Part shown: positions 35,833 through 43,925 of the stretch, piece by piece
Layout: each line of letters begins with the position of its first letter
How positions within the stretch are numbered: the first letter of the stretch is position 1
Assembly: GCF_004117875.1 (NCBI RefSeq)
Contig: NZ_RAHW01000011.1
Span: 62,001-126,000 of the forward strand
Direction: 5' to 3'
DNA length: 64,000 nucleotides
Source: Geomonas oryzae
GTDB lineage: Bacteria > Desulfobacterota > Desulfuromonadia > Geobacterales > Geobacteraceae
Position numbers and translations under genes: made by a program
The notes under the pieces: model-generated
What the model saw: only the letters and a program-made list of their open reading frames with translations
Databases searched by the model: none
What the model was told of the DNA's origin: nothing

Positions 35833-36279
35833 ATGAGATCTAAAGGGACAGTTGCCTCAATGACGACAGCGGTGATCTTGCTGCTCGCGGTGCTCGCCGG
35901 TTGTGCCACGGAGTTGAGCGGACCGCAAAAAGCGGAGCTCAAGTGGTACCGCAACAACGGACTGGCGGTCCAGGAGAAGGATCCCGCTACGGCGGCATGG
36001 CTGGGCATCCTTCCTGGTGGAGGGTCCTTCTATACCAGGAACTACGGCATAGGCATCGTCAACCTGCTTTGCTGGCCGATATCCGTGGCATGGGACCCGG
36101 TCAGCGGGTACAACGGTGCCGAAACGCTCAACTACATGAGCACGGTATCGGTGGTTGAGAAGAAACGCAACAAGGAGATCACGACGCTCGACTCGAAACT
36201 CGCAGCGGGTACCATCTCAAAGGATGAGTACCTGAAACTCAAAAACGAGTGCGAGAAGCGCTACTCACCGGAGATCTAG
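35833..36279 (+). CDS. Small conserved lipoprotein
   Basis: The 148-residue protein has a lipoprotein signal peptide with lipobox LAGC near residue 24, and AAAGGAGGGAC before the ATG. The middle has small hydrophobic Gly-rich segments (GILPGGGSFYTRNYGIGIVN, then LLCWPISVAWDP), which often form a membrane-associated hairpin. The C-terminus is a charged helix (ITTLDSKLAAGTISKDEYLK) resembling a short SHOCT-like oligomerisation motif. Function is unknown. Confidence 0.72.
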   Translation: MRSKGTVASMTTAVILLLAVLAGCATELSGPQKAELKWYRNNGLAVQEKDPATAAWLGILPGGGSFYTRNYGIGIVNLLCWPISVAWDPVSGYNGAETLNYMSTVSVVEKKRNKEITTLDSKLAAGTISKDEYLKLKNECEKRYSPEI

Positions 36280-36315
36280 ACATCTGACAGCGCCACAACA
36301 CCCGCAAGAGACTTA

Positions 36316-36350
36316 CACGAGAACCCGCGGCGGCGGGTTCTCGTGTTTTA
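36316..36350 (+). terminator. Intrinsic terminator after the lipoprotein gene
   Basis: The sequence ACACGAGAACCCGC pairs with GCGGGTTCTCGTGT and is followed by TTTATTT. It lies about 40 bases after the stop codon. Confidence 0.88.
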
Positions 36351-36544
36351 TTTCCCCACTTTTCCTGCCTTTGCAAAAAACTCGGCGCTGCCCGTACCGA
36401 CCTCCCCAACCGGTCCCTTCATTCCAAGGCACCGCTCCTTCGACGACGATCACTTGACCATCGGACCTTTTTTGCATTGGCAAACTCCCCTTTTTATGAA
36501 ATGGTACTTGGCCTAGCGGGAGATCAGGTCTTTCGGGAGCACCT

Positions 36545-37192
36545 ATGAAAAAGATACTCGCCGTAGAAGACAGCAAGGTGTCGCAGGCCCATCTGCGCGA
36601 CATACTCGAAGGCGCATATGAGGTCAGGGTGGAAGAAGACGGCGCATCGGCGCTCTCCGCCGTGGTGGAAATGCCCCCGGACTTGATTCTGCTCGACGTG
36701 AACCTCCCGGTGATGAACGGCTATGACGTTTGCCGCCGGTTGAAGGGTGATGTGAGGACGCGCGAGATCCCCATCATATTCCTCACCGGCTGCGATTCCG
36801 GGGGGGAAAAGGTGAAGGGGTTCGAGGCAGGGGCGGACGACTACATCGTGAAGCCTTTCCACCCCGAGGAACTCCTGGCGCGGGTCTCACTACACCTCGC
36901 TTCGAGGCGTGAAAAGCAGATGGCCCTAGAGCTCGAAAGGCTCAAGTTGCTGCGGGAAATGGCGGTCGCGATAAGCCACGAATTCAACAACCCGCTCACC
37001 GCGATCCTCTGGCACCTCCGCCTCGCCTCCCGCGATGTCGGCGATGAAGAAAAGGTCCGGACGCATCTTTCGGACATGCAGCTTGAGCTGGACAAGATAC
37101 GCCGCATCGTGGCGCGACTGGCGGAAGCGTCCAGGGACGCGAAGACGGAGTACGTCATGGGCGAGGCTATGATAGACGTGAACCGGATCTGA
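36545..37192 (+). CDS. Receiver domain joined to a histidine-kinase DHp domain, no ATPase domain
   Basis: Residues 1-120 form a response-regulator receiver (ILAVEDSKVSQ, phospho-acceptor Asp in LILLDVNLPVMNGYD, Thr in IIFLTGC, Lys in YIVKPFHPEE). Residues 125-205 form a HisKA dimerisation domain with H-box AISHEFNNPLTAI. The protein stops at 215 residues, before any HATPase domain, and the next gene does not encode one. It might act as a phosphotransfer intermediate or be a truncated hybrid kinase. The upstream ribosome-binding site is weak (GGGAGC). Confidence 0.8.
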   Translation: MKKILAVEDSKVSQAHLRDILEGAYEVRVEEDGASALSAVVEMPPDLILLDVNLPVMNGYDVCRRLKGDVRTREIPIIFLTGCDSGGEKVKGFEAGADDYIVKPFHPEELLARVSLHLASRREKQMALELERLKLLREMAVAISHEFNNPLTAILWHLRLASRDVGDEEKVRTHLSDMQLELDKIRRIVARLAEASRDAKTEYVMGEAMIDVNRI

Positions 37193-37229
37193 GTTGCCGG
37201 TTGCGGCATTGCAGGAGAATCAGGCAGGA

Positions 37230-38138
37230 ATGGAAAATTTCATCATCATCGGCGTGTTCGTACTGCTCGGGATGCTCTTTCGCCGTCTCGAGGCCTTCCC
37301 GAAGGATTCGGCGCAAGTGCTGAACATGTTCGCCCTCTACGTGTCGCTGCCGGCGCTTATCCTCCTCAAGGTGCCGCAGATCGTCTTCTCACGCGACATC
37401 CTCACCGCCGCGCTCGTGCCTTGGGGGATGCTCTTCCTGTCGGTGGCCGCAGTACTCGGGGCGGCACGGCTGTGGCACTGGGATCGTGCATCGGTCGGGG
37501 TGCTGCTCCTCGTGGTACCGCTAGGCAACACCTCGTTTCTTGGCGTCCCCATGGTCCAGGCTTTCTTCGGAGCGGCCGGCCTTCCCTACCTCATCATCTA
37601 CGACCAGTTGGGAACCATGATCATCATGGTGACCTACGGCTCGATGATTCTTGCCCTCTACGGCAAGGACGGATCGGTGCGCCTGTCGGCCATGGTGCGC
37701 AAGATGCTTCTCTTCCCCCCCACCATCGCCCTGCTGGTCGCCCTTGCCGCCCGCTCCTGGCCTTACCCGGAGAAGCTCGCCCAGGCGCTGCAAAACGTCT
37801 CTCTCACCCTCGTCCCAGTGGTCATGACGGCGATCGGCCTGCAGATGAGGCTGAGACTGCCGCGCAGGGTGCTCGGGCCGCTTGCCTTCGGGCTGTCGCT
37901 GAAGCTCGCGGCGGCACCGCTCCTCGCCCTCGCGGTCTGCCGGATGGCGGGGGTTGCCGGCATGGTGGTCGACGTGTCGATCCTCGAAGCGGCCATGCCG
38001 CCTATGGTGACGGCCGGTGCGCTCGCCGTCGTCGCCGGGATGGAGGCCGACCTCGCCGTGGCCATGATAGGGATAGGCATCATCCTCTCCTTCGGAACCA
38101 TCCCCGCCGTCTACTGGCTGACACGCCTCACCGCCTGA
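37230..38138 (+). CDS. AEC-family (auxin efflux carrier-like) transporter
   Basis: The 302-residue membrane protein has about ten helices in two inverted halves, with LGMLFRRLEAFPKDSAQVLN at the start and VPLGNTSFLGVPMVQAFFG near residue 92. Bacterial members carry organic acids such as malate and malonate, or amino-acid-like anions. The ATG at 37230 is chosen for AGGAG upstream. It follows the receiver gene by 37 bases and may be co-transcribed, but no functional link is evident. Confidence 0.83.
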   Translation: MENFIIIGVFVLLGMLFRRLEAFPKDSAQVLNMFALYVSLPALILLKVPQIVFSRDILTAALVPWGMLFLSVAAVLGAARLWHWDRASVGVLLLVVPLGNTSFLGVPMVQAFFGAAGLPYLIIYDQLGTMIIMVTYGSMILALYGKDGSVRLSAMVRKMLLFPPTIALLVALAARSWPYPEKLAQALQNVSLTLVPVVMTAIGLQMRLRLPRRVLGPLAFGLSLKLAAAPLLALAVCRMAGVAGMVVDVSILEAAMPPMVTAGALAVVAGMEADLAVAMIGIGIILSFGTIPAVYWLTRLTA

Positions 38139-38148
38139 CACCATGCTC

Positions 38149-38176
38149 CCCGCCGGGACTGCGCCTCCGGCGGGGC
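38149..38176. terminator. Hairpin between convergent transporter and rnk genes
   Basis: A 9-bp stem, CCCCGCCGG / CCGGCGGGG, sits between the two convergent stop codons. There is no strong T run, so it is a probable but weak bidirectional terminator. Confidence 0.55.
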
Positions 38177-38191
38177 TTGCTCTGACCGCAG

Positions 38192-38620
38192 TTACAGGTG
38201 GAAATCTCCCGCCGCTTCAGGCTGGTAGAGGACCTTCTTCACCTTCAGCTTCTTCTTTCCGCCGGGCACCGCCCAGGCGATGCGATCGCCGGCACGATAG
38301 CCTATCAGCGCGGTCCCTACCGGGGCTAGCACCGATATCCGTCCCTTTTCCAGATCTGCGTCTGCCGGGAACACGAGGGTATATTCCAACTCCTCGCCGG
38401 AATCGAGATCCTGCAGACGCACCCGCGAGTTCATGGTTATGACGTCAGGGGGGATGCCCGCGGAGGGGACCACCTCTGCCCTTGTCAATTCCTGCTCCAG
38501 TTCCGCAAGGTATCTGCCGTCGCGCGACGACCTTTGTTCGACACCGCCGATCATCTCCTCGAGACGCTCCAGGTCGAACTCCGTGATGAATATCTGCCTA
38601 CCCTTACCGCTTTGCTTCAT
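38192..38620 (-). CDS. rnk: Rnk-like nucleoside diphosphate kinase regulator (GreA/GreB fold)
   Basis: The 142-residue protein has an N-terminal Rnk coiled segment (ITEFDLERLEEMI, DGRYLAELEQELTRAEVV) and a C-terminal GreA/GreB FKBP-like domain (VITMNSRVRLQDLDSGEE, VLAPVGTALIGYRAGDRIAW near residue 100). Rnk proteins bind RNA polymerase like Gre factors but have a shorter coiled coil. AAAGGAGAATAAA precedes the ATG at 38620. An intrinsic terminator lies between the promoter region and this gene, suggesting attenuation. Confidence 0.87.
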   Translation of the reverse strand: MKQSGKGRQIFITEFDLERLEEMIGGVEQRSSRDGRYLAELEQELTRAEVVPSAGIPPDVITMNSRVRLQDLDSGEELEYTLVFPADADLEKGRISVLAPVGTALIGYRAGDRIAWAVPGGKKKLKVKKVLYQPEAAGDFHL

Positions 38621-38642
38621 TTTATTCTCCTTTTTTCGGGCA

Positions 38643-38678
38643 ATAAAAAACCCCCGCGGGCTCATGCCGGCGGGGGTC
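38643..38678 (-). terminator. Intrinsic terminator just upstream of rnk
   Basis: On the minus strand the stem CCCCCGCCGGC / GCCCGCGGGGG (one mismatch, 4-base loop) is followed by TTTTTTA. The T run ends 22 bases before the rnk start codon and no protein gene ends here on this strand. It is either a leader attenuator for rnk or the end of a small RNA from 38.7-38.9 kb. Confidence 0.8.
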
Positions 38679-39522
38679 TTGGTGTTGGTCTGTACGATAA
38701 AAGCTAAACCCTTCCCTCCGGCACCGACATGGAACGTGCGAGACCGCGCAGCAACGCGGCTGCGGTCAGGCGGGTAAAAAGGGCGGCATGAAAAAGACGG
38801 GTTGAGATCACGGCTGTGTTTTCCTCGAATCTTTTAGTCGTTAAGGTTCCCAACCCTAGCATCTTTGCATGTGGGCGTCAACAAGGGGAGGCGGTCCGGC
38901 AGTCGGGGGAGTTCTCACCCGCTTGCTTTGCCCGTGCGATAAGGAGTTCCTGCCGGACTTTTAGCGGCGGGCAGACTGCGGTGCGGACCGAAGGTCCCTG
39001 CAGCAGGTCTCCATCTTCTCGCGTAACGCCTCCATGACGCCCCCTACCACCTGGTGAAGCAATCGGACTTGCAGAATAGCGCTATGAGCGCGATCGCGAG
39101 CCAGATGCAGCATATGATGAAGATAAGTACGGCCATGTCCCTCCCCTTGAACTCTTATTCTGACTGAAGTAGCCCCACTAAACCTGCCGTCGCCGCGCCC
39201 AGGGTTCCCGTTTTTACAAAGGGAACAAAAGCGCTCCGTTGCTCACCCGGATGCCAGGCAGGCCAGGCTAAATCCCCCCTCGTCAGGCTCACGCAGTGCT
39301 TCGTGGGAAGCTGCACTCCCGTTCCCCAGTATTCTCTGAAGAACCTTTCCCAAGCCTGACGGTAACTGTCGCAACCGCTCTTTCGGGGATGCTTCCGTTG
39401 CCCAATCATATATATACAACTTCTTGAATGTCAACAGATTCATGCCCGCTCCGGTCGACTGACGCCGCCGATCGTCCAGAATCTCCTTGCAAATTCGCAC
39501 GTGAGCGGGTACGGATGCTGTG
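38679..39522. other. Long spacer between rnk and an MFS gene
   Basis: About 840 bases with one short gene (39044-39136, listed separately). Other open frames on both strands lack family character or a ribosome-binding site. The 38.7-38.9 kb part may encode the 5' leader or a small RNA ending at the rnk terminator. The rest shows no recognisable element. Confidence 0.4.
39044..39136 (-). CDS. 30-residue small membrane protein
   Basis: An ATG with a GGGAGGGAC ribosome-binding site opens a 30-codon frame. The peptide is one hydrophobic helix (MAVLIFIICCIWLAIALIAL) followed by a short Cys- and charge-containing tail (FCKSDCFTRW). Four Cys residues in 30 positions is notable. The single-helix form with polar tail and a good ribosome-binding site argue for a genuine small inner-membrane protein. 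Function is unknown. Confidence 0.55.
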   Translation of the reverse strand: MAVLIFIICCIWLAIALIALFCKSDCFTRW

Positions 39523-40716
39523 ATGAATAGTCTCTCCGGGAACATACGAAAGCTCTACGTCTTCTCTTTCCTGCAGATGATGCTGTTTCCGATGGCGATC
39601 ATAACCCTCTTCTGGAAGGACCACATCGGGCTTTCGCTGACCCAGATCCTGCTTTTGCAAAGCATCTTCTCGGTGGCGACCCTGGCACTCGATTACCCGG
39701 CCGGCTACATAAGCGACCGGGTCGGCTACCGCTGCGCCCTCAACATCGCCGCGGCCCTCGGCATGGCGGGCTGGGGCATCTACATCTATGCGAACTCCTT
39801 CACCACCGTGCTGCTGGCGGAGATCACCCTCGGGATGTCGCTCTCCTTCATAAGCGGCTCGGACAGCGCCCTTCTCTATGAGACGCTGCGCGCACAGGGG
39901 GACGAGCGTTCCTACGCCCTGCATCAGGGACGCATGCACGGCTTCGCCCAGATCGGCGAGGCAGCCGGAGCGGTGATGGCCGGGGTGATCTACGCCTTCG
40001 AGCCGAGGCTCCCCTTCGTGCTGCAGGTCGCGGTATGGGGAGCCGGTCTCGCCGTCACGAGCCGCCTTGTCGAAACGCCACGGGAGCATACGCCCGCCCG
40101 CTCCCATCTCGCCGAGGCGATCGCCACCGCACGCTACGCCTTTAAGGAGAACCGGCACCTGCGCTATACGATCCTCCTCAACACGGTGCTGGGGGTCGCG
40201 TCCTTCTACCCGGTCTGGCTGATCCAGCCCTACATGCAGCACGCCCGCGTGCCGGTCGCCTGGTTCGGTCCCGTCTGGGCCGGCGCCAACCTCACCGTGG
40301 CGCTTTGCGCCTTGGGGAGTCACCGGCTGCACAACCGCTTGGGCGACCGCGGCATGGTGCTGCTCTTTCTCGCGCTGACGGCGGCGGGGTACCTAGGCCT
40401 CGGACTCTGCGCGGGGATTTGGGGTTTCCTCTTTTACTACCTGCTCACCTGCATGCGCGGCTTCCGGGGACCGATGATGCTCTCCCACACCCAGCAGGAG
40501 TCATCGAGCGCGAACCGGGCGGCGACCCTCTCGCTGCAATCGGTCTCCTTCAGGATTCTTTTCGTGGTGAGCGGTCCGCTGGTGGGAAAGCTGGCCGACG
40601 CGGCGGGGGTGGCGCGCAGCTTCTACTTCCTCTTCTACGCATTTATCTTCACCCTTCCCCTGCTCGCGGCCCTTTTCCTCAAGAACGCGCCGCGCCGGGA
40701 GGCCGAGGTGCCATAG
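39523..40716 (+). CDS. MFS transporter
   Basis: The 397-residue membrane protein has about twelve helices with the MFS loop 2-3 signature in YPAGYISDRVGYRCAL near residue 60. The second half carries NRLGDRGMVLLFLALTAAGY. Similarity in layout to drug/efflux type MFS proteins is general; substrate unknown. GTG at 39520 immediately precedes the ATG. It is followed within 40 bases by the FliG-domain gene. Confidence 0.83.
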   Translation: MNSLSGNIRKLYVFSFLQMMLFPMAIITLFWKDHIGLSLTQILLLQSIFSVATLALDYPAGYISDRVGYRCALNIAAALGMAGWGIYIYANSFTTVLLAEITLGMSLSFISGSDSALLYETLRAQGDERSYALHQGRMHGFAQIGEAAGAVMAGVIYAFEPRLPFVLQVAVWGAGLAVTSRLVETPREHTPARSHLAEAIATARYAFKENRHLRYTILLNTVLGVASFYPVWLIQPYMQHARVPVAWFGPVWAGANLTVALCALGSHRLHNRLGDRGMVLLFLALTAAGYLGLGLCAGIWGFLFYYLLTCMRGFRGPMMLSHTQQESSSANRAATLSLQSVSFRILFVVSGPLVGKLADAAGVARSFYFLFYAFIFTLPLLAALFLKNAPRREAEVP

Positions 40717-40754
40717 TGCAGCGGGCGGGAGACCCGGCCGCAAAGGAGCAGAGC

Positions 40755-40979
40755 ATGAACTACCGAGCCATAGCGAAAAAGCTGTTGCAGGAACAGCCGC
40801 AGACCATCGCGGTCCTTCTCGCCCGTCTCCCGGCGCAAGACGCCGGCGAGATCGTGAAGCTCCTCCCCGACTTCGTCCAGGCCGATCTCGTGCAGCGGAT
40901 CGTGCACATAGAGCGCTTGCCCGACGAGGTGTTGGCCGAGATAGACGCGACGCTGGACGCTCTCTTTAGGAGCCGCTGA
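40755..40979 (+). CDS. Stand-alone FliG middle-domain protein
   Basis: The 74-residue protein matches the middle domain of the flagellar switch protein FliG across its length: LLQEQPQTIAVLLARLPAQ corresponds to the EHPQ-containing helix that contacts FliM (here EQPQ), followed by AGEIVKLLPDFVQADLVQRI and LPDEVLAEIDATLDAL. FliG's N-terminal and motor domains are absent. AAAGGAG lies 7 bases before the ATG. The next gene, a J-domain protein, starts one base after the stop. Similar isolated domains occur in MgtE-like proteins, so the link to flagella is uncertain. Confidence 0.7.
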   Translation: MNYRAIAKKLLQEQPQTIAVLLARLPAQDAGEIVKLLPDFVQADLVQRIVHIERLPDEVLAEIDATLDALFRSR

Positions 40980-40980
40980 C

Positions 40981-41262
40981 ATGACCTACGTGAACCTGCA
41001 GGAGGCGCTGCAGATACTGGGGCTTGGGGAGCGGGCGACGCTGGGCGAGATAAAGGCCCGGCACCGGGAGCTGGTCAAGCGCCATCATCCCGATGCCGGT
41101 GCGCAGGGGGACCCGGAAAGGATCCGCCTGATAAACGCGGCCTACCGGATCGTTTCGGAGTACGTAGCAGGGTACCGCTTCTCGTTCACCGAGGACGAGT
41201 TCTACGAACAAAACCCCGACGAGCGGCTGAGGAACCAGTTCATGGACTTCTACCGGAACTGA
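40981..41262 (+). CDS. J-domain (DnaJ-like) protein
   Basis: The 93-residue protein is little more than a J domain: EALQILGLGERATLGEIKAR, then LVKRHHPDAG with the His-Pro-Asp motif, then IRLINAAYRIVSEYV. The acidic C-terminal 25 residues are not recognised. Such short J proteins recruit DnaK to particular clients. Close spacing to the FliG-like gene suggests the two act together; this is inference. Confidence 0.85.
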   Translation: MTYVNLQEALQILGLGERATLGEIKARHRELVKRHHPDAGAQGDPERIRLINAAYRIVSEYVAGYRFSFTEDEFYEQNPDERLRNQFMDFYRN

Positions 41263-41274
41263 GCAACCGGCAGC

Positions 41275-41877
41275 TTAGAAATCGTAACGCACCCCGAACA
41301 TGACGTTGCTGGAACCGTAGGAGAGTTCGGTACCCTTCAGGCTGAAGTCTTTTGCCGCGCCCTGGTAGCGGTAAGAGAGGTCCAAGGTGATGTGCGGGGC
41401 CGCCTTTAAGGCCACGCCGGCCATGGCCTGGTACCCGAAAACGGTGTCGCTCGCATGCTCTTCAGTGTCGGAGAGCCTGCCGTCGAGCAAACCTATACCC
41501 GCCCCAAGGAAGGGACGCACAACCGACTTGATCGGGAAGTCATAGAAACCATTGAGCATGTAGCTCATCACCCTGAGATCCCCCTCGACGGGCACCGCAC
41601 CCATCCCTACGAGATCGATGGTATCAGTATCCGCCTTTCGATAGCCGAACTCGGCCTCCAGGCGGACTCCGTTCTCCCACTGAAATCCGACGCTGGCCCC
41701 GACGGCAAAGCCCAGGTCATAGGTAAGGGTTGTCGTCTCGATGCCATCGTTGAAATCACTGTCATGGAAGAATGCGACTCCACCGTTGACCCCAACATAG
41801 GGGCCTGCCTGCGCTGCAGTTGCGACAGCGGTAAGTGCCGCCATCAGTAATGCTGCCGTGAGAATCCGTAGTTTCAT
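41275..41877 (-). CDS. Outer-membrane beta-barrel protein (OmpW/OmpA-like)
   Basis: The 200-residue protein starts at the ATG with AAAGGAGG upstream and has a signal peptide ending TAAQA near residue 23. The mature part is an 8-stranded barrel pattern beginning GPYVGVNGGVAFF, with VGFQWENGVRLEAEFGYRK and a closing SSNVMFGVRYDF that ends in Phe. This is the OMP_b-brl family. A structural or small-solute role is likely, without a specific function. Its upstream spacer is AT-rich. Confidence 0.82.
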   Translation of the reverse strand: MKLRILTAALLMAALTAVATAAQAGPYVGVNGGVAFFHDSDFNDGIETTTLTYDLGFAVGASVGFQWENGVRLEAEFGYRKADTDTIDLVGMGAVPVEGDLRVMSYMLNGFYDFPIKSVVRPFLGAGIGLLDGRLSDTEEHASDTVFGYQAMAGVALKAAPHITLDLSYRYQGAAKDFSLKGTELSYGSSNVMFGVRYDF

Positions 41878-42459
41878 GCGACTGTCCTCCTTTGCTGGGA
41901 TCGGCTCGTAGAGCCCGCATACCGCGGACGCGGAATATGCAATCTCACTTGAAACACAAAGCATGCCTTTTGTAAGCATGCGAAATCACTACCGCGCTTC
42001 CTTGCTGAAAAAACATTAAGTGTTCCATTTTTTACTAGCAACTTGTCACTCGCGGTATTTTTGAATTATTACTGCCATTTAAAGACACTGTAAAAATTTT
42101 CACGTGTGCATTTTTTTACGAATCTTACAGAGGACGCTTGAATGTAGATACAGTCGTTGACTGCGAGTAACAGTAAAGAGTGTTGGTTTTGGGACATTTC
42201 ATACAGCAACGGCGCAAAACACATACAATAAAGTTAGTAATACAAAATGAAAAGCCCCCCTTCCATCATCACCTCCGGCACGCCCCTCTCCCTGGCACCG
42301 ATATGCACCGTTGACAACTTTGACGAAAAATAATACATTGTTTTAGCAATCCGGCACCACCGTCGCGTTTGCTGGAGATGTGGTGCTACGGGGGAGCAGA
42401 GCTTGAAGCATCCGGCTATCCGCCCGAAAAAACAGACCGAGTTCGTGAAGGAGCAGGAA
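41878..42459. other. AT-rich divergent spacer
   Basis: About 580 bases between divergent genes. The centre (42000-42260) is markedly AT-rich and should hold promoters for both. No gene or recognised RNA is seen. Confidence 0.4.
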
Positions 42460-42690
42460 ATGGGCATGGCATTACAGTGCAAGTTCTTCGGCCACATCAT
42501 CAGCGTCGACAAAGCGCTCGCCATACGCGAGGGCGCTACGGCAGAACAGAAGTACTCCCTTCTTTTCGAATGCGACAAATGCGGCAAACCGGTCCGCCCG
42601 CGCGCGGCGGGAGACAAGCACGTCGCGCACTTCGTGCATCTCAAGGAAAACCCCGAGTGCGGTTACGCCGAGCCCCCCAGGGAATACTGA
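42460..42690 (+). CDS. Small conserved protein with Cys/His metal-site motif
   Basis: The 76-residue protein contains CDKCGKPVRP near residue 41, then HVAHFVHLKENPECG near 55; together with an early Cys (LQCKFFGH) this looks like a zinc site. AAGGAG lies 6 bases before the chosen ATG; upstream TTG is less likely. The family is not recognised. It sits 13 bases before the LysE-type transporter gene. Confidence 0.65.
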   Translation: MGMALQCKFFGHIISVDKALAIREGATAEQKYSLLFECDKCGKPVRPRAAGDKHVAHFVHLKENPECGYAEPPREY

Positions 42691-42703
42691 CCACCGCGCC
42701 GCG

Positions 42704-43330
42704 ATGAAGCTGCTCACCCTCTTCTTTCTGGTCTCATTGGCGTCAACCGCCATCCCCGGACCGGCGGTCCTGTACGTGACAACGCAGGGGATGCGCGGCG
42801 GCATGCGCTCCGGACTTCCGGCCGCACTAGGCATCCTTGCCGCCGACGCCTTCTATATCGTCCTCTCCGTGACGGGACTCTCCGCGATACTCGCCGCATC
42901 GTACCAACTGTTCACCATCATGAAATGGGCCGGCGCCGTCTACCTGGTCTACCTGGGCGTGCGGATCTTGCTTTCGGGGCTCTCCGCTTCGGTTGCGCGG
43001 CAGACAGCCACAGCCAACTGCGGCACGGGTCGCTCCTTCCTGGGCGGTTTCGCCCTGCACGCGGCAAACCCGAAGGCGCTTTTGTACTTCGGGTCCCTCG
43101 TCCCGCAGTTCGTGACGCCGGGCAAGCCGATTGCCGTCCAACTTGCCGCCCTCGCGCTCATTCACCTCTCCACCGCTTCCTGCGTGCTCATCATCTACGC
43201 AGCGTCTTCCTCGCGTTTAGGTCGCTGCAGCGTAGGCTCGGGCGTCTCCCGGTTGCTGCGCTTCGCGGCCGGCGCCTCTCTCATCGGGGCGGGGGTCTCC
43301 CTCGGATGCCTGAGAAGAAGCAGCCCCTAA
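42704..43330 (+). CDS. LysE/RhtB-family amino-acid exporter
   Basis: The 208-residue protein has about six helices and the family's opening TAIPGPAVLYVTTQGMRGGM with its Pro-Gly-Pro motif near residue 18, then AGAVYLVYLGVRILLSG near 76 and GGFALHAANPKALLYFGSLV near 113. These proteins export amino acids or homoserine lactones. The C-terminal helix is Ser- and Arg-rich. Substrate is unknown. Confidence 0.87.
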   Translation: MKLLTLFFLVSLASTAIPGPAVLYVTTQGMRGGMRSGLPAALGILAADAFYIVLSVTGLSAILAASYQLFTIMKWAGAVYLVYLGVRILLSGLSASVARQTATANCGTGRSFLGGFALHAANPKALLYFGSLVPQFVTPGKPIAVQLAALALIHLSTASCVLIIYAASSSRLGRCSVGSGVSRLLRFAAGASLIGAGVSLGCLRRSSP

Positions 43331-43925
43331 AGTAAGTCCCCCCATTTAAATCAAATCCCCCTGCCCCCCCTTTGCCAAGGCTACGGGGGGCAGGCTCCCC
43401 CTTCGCAAAGGGGGGAACGCGACGCCAGTTGCAGCGCTTCGTGGACACTCTTGTTGTTCGTGGACACTCCTGTTGCCATCCCCGGAATTCCCGGATGAAC
43501 CTCACAAGGGGGGGGAACCTGAAGCCGAGTGCGGCACTTCGTGGAGACCGACGCCCTGTTTTCCCAGAATTATCTACAGTACCTTTCTACTGGCCCCTGC
43601 CCGCAAAGTTCCTTCGTTTCGCCACTTAAGAAGTTATTGACCGATCGCCATCTGTTATTGAAAAATAAAACGGCCAGTCGATAAGTTACAAGCAGGATAC
43701 CGTATACATCAAAGGCCGGGATCGCGCTTTATTTTCTTCCCGGCCGTGTGATATATACGTAATTTTAAAATTACGTTACCGAATATTGCACTACAAACCG
43801 CACCACGACAATCACCAAGTGAAACGGTTAATTGTGCATGTCTTATCGAAAAGCTTTTCATGCACGACAACATCCAACTTTTATACCGGCAACGACCGCT
43901 TTCTAAGTTACGACAAGGATCACAG
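43331..43925. repeat. Spacer with REP-like inverted repeat and 19-bp tandem duplication
   Basis: No gene is seen. An 11-bp inverted repeat (CCCCCCTTTGC at 43365, GCAAAGGGGGG at 43405) encloses a second C/G-rich hairpin. Next comes a tandem duplication of TTCGTGGACACTCTTGTTG at 43438 and 43457 with one change, and a degenerate third trace near 43540. The pattern is like palindromic intergenic elements dispersed in Geobacter-like genomes. The final 250 bases are AT-rich and probably carry the chemoreceptor promoter. Confidence 0.6.

Noticed and set aside
39155-39545. Two overlapping minus-strand frames of 84 and 100 residues
   Set aside because: Neither has a ribosome-binding site or family features, and they overlap each other in different frames.
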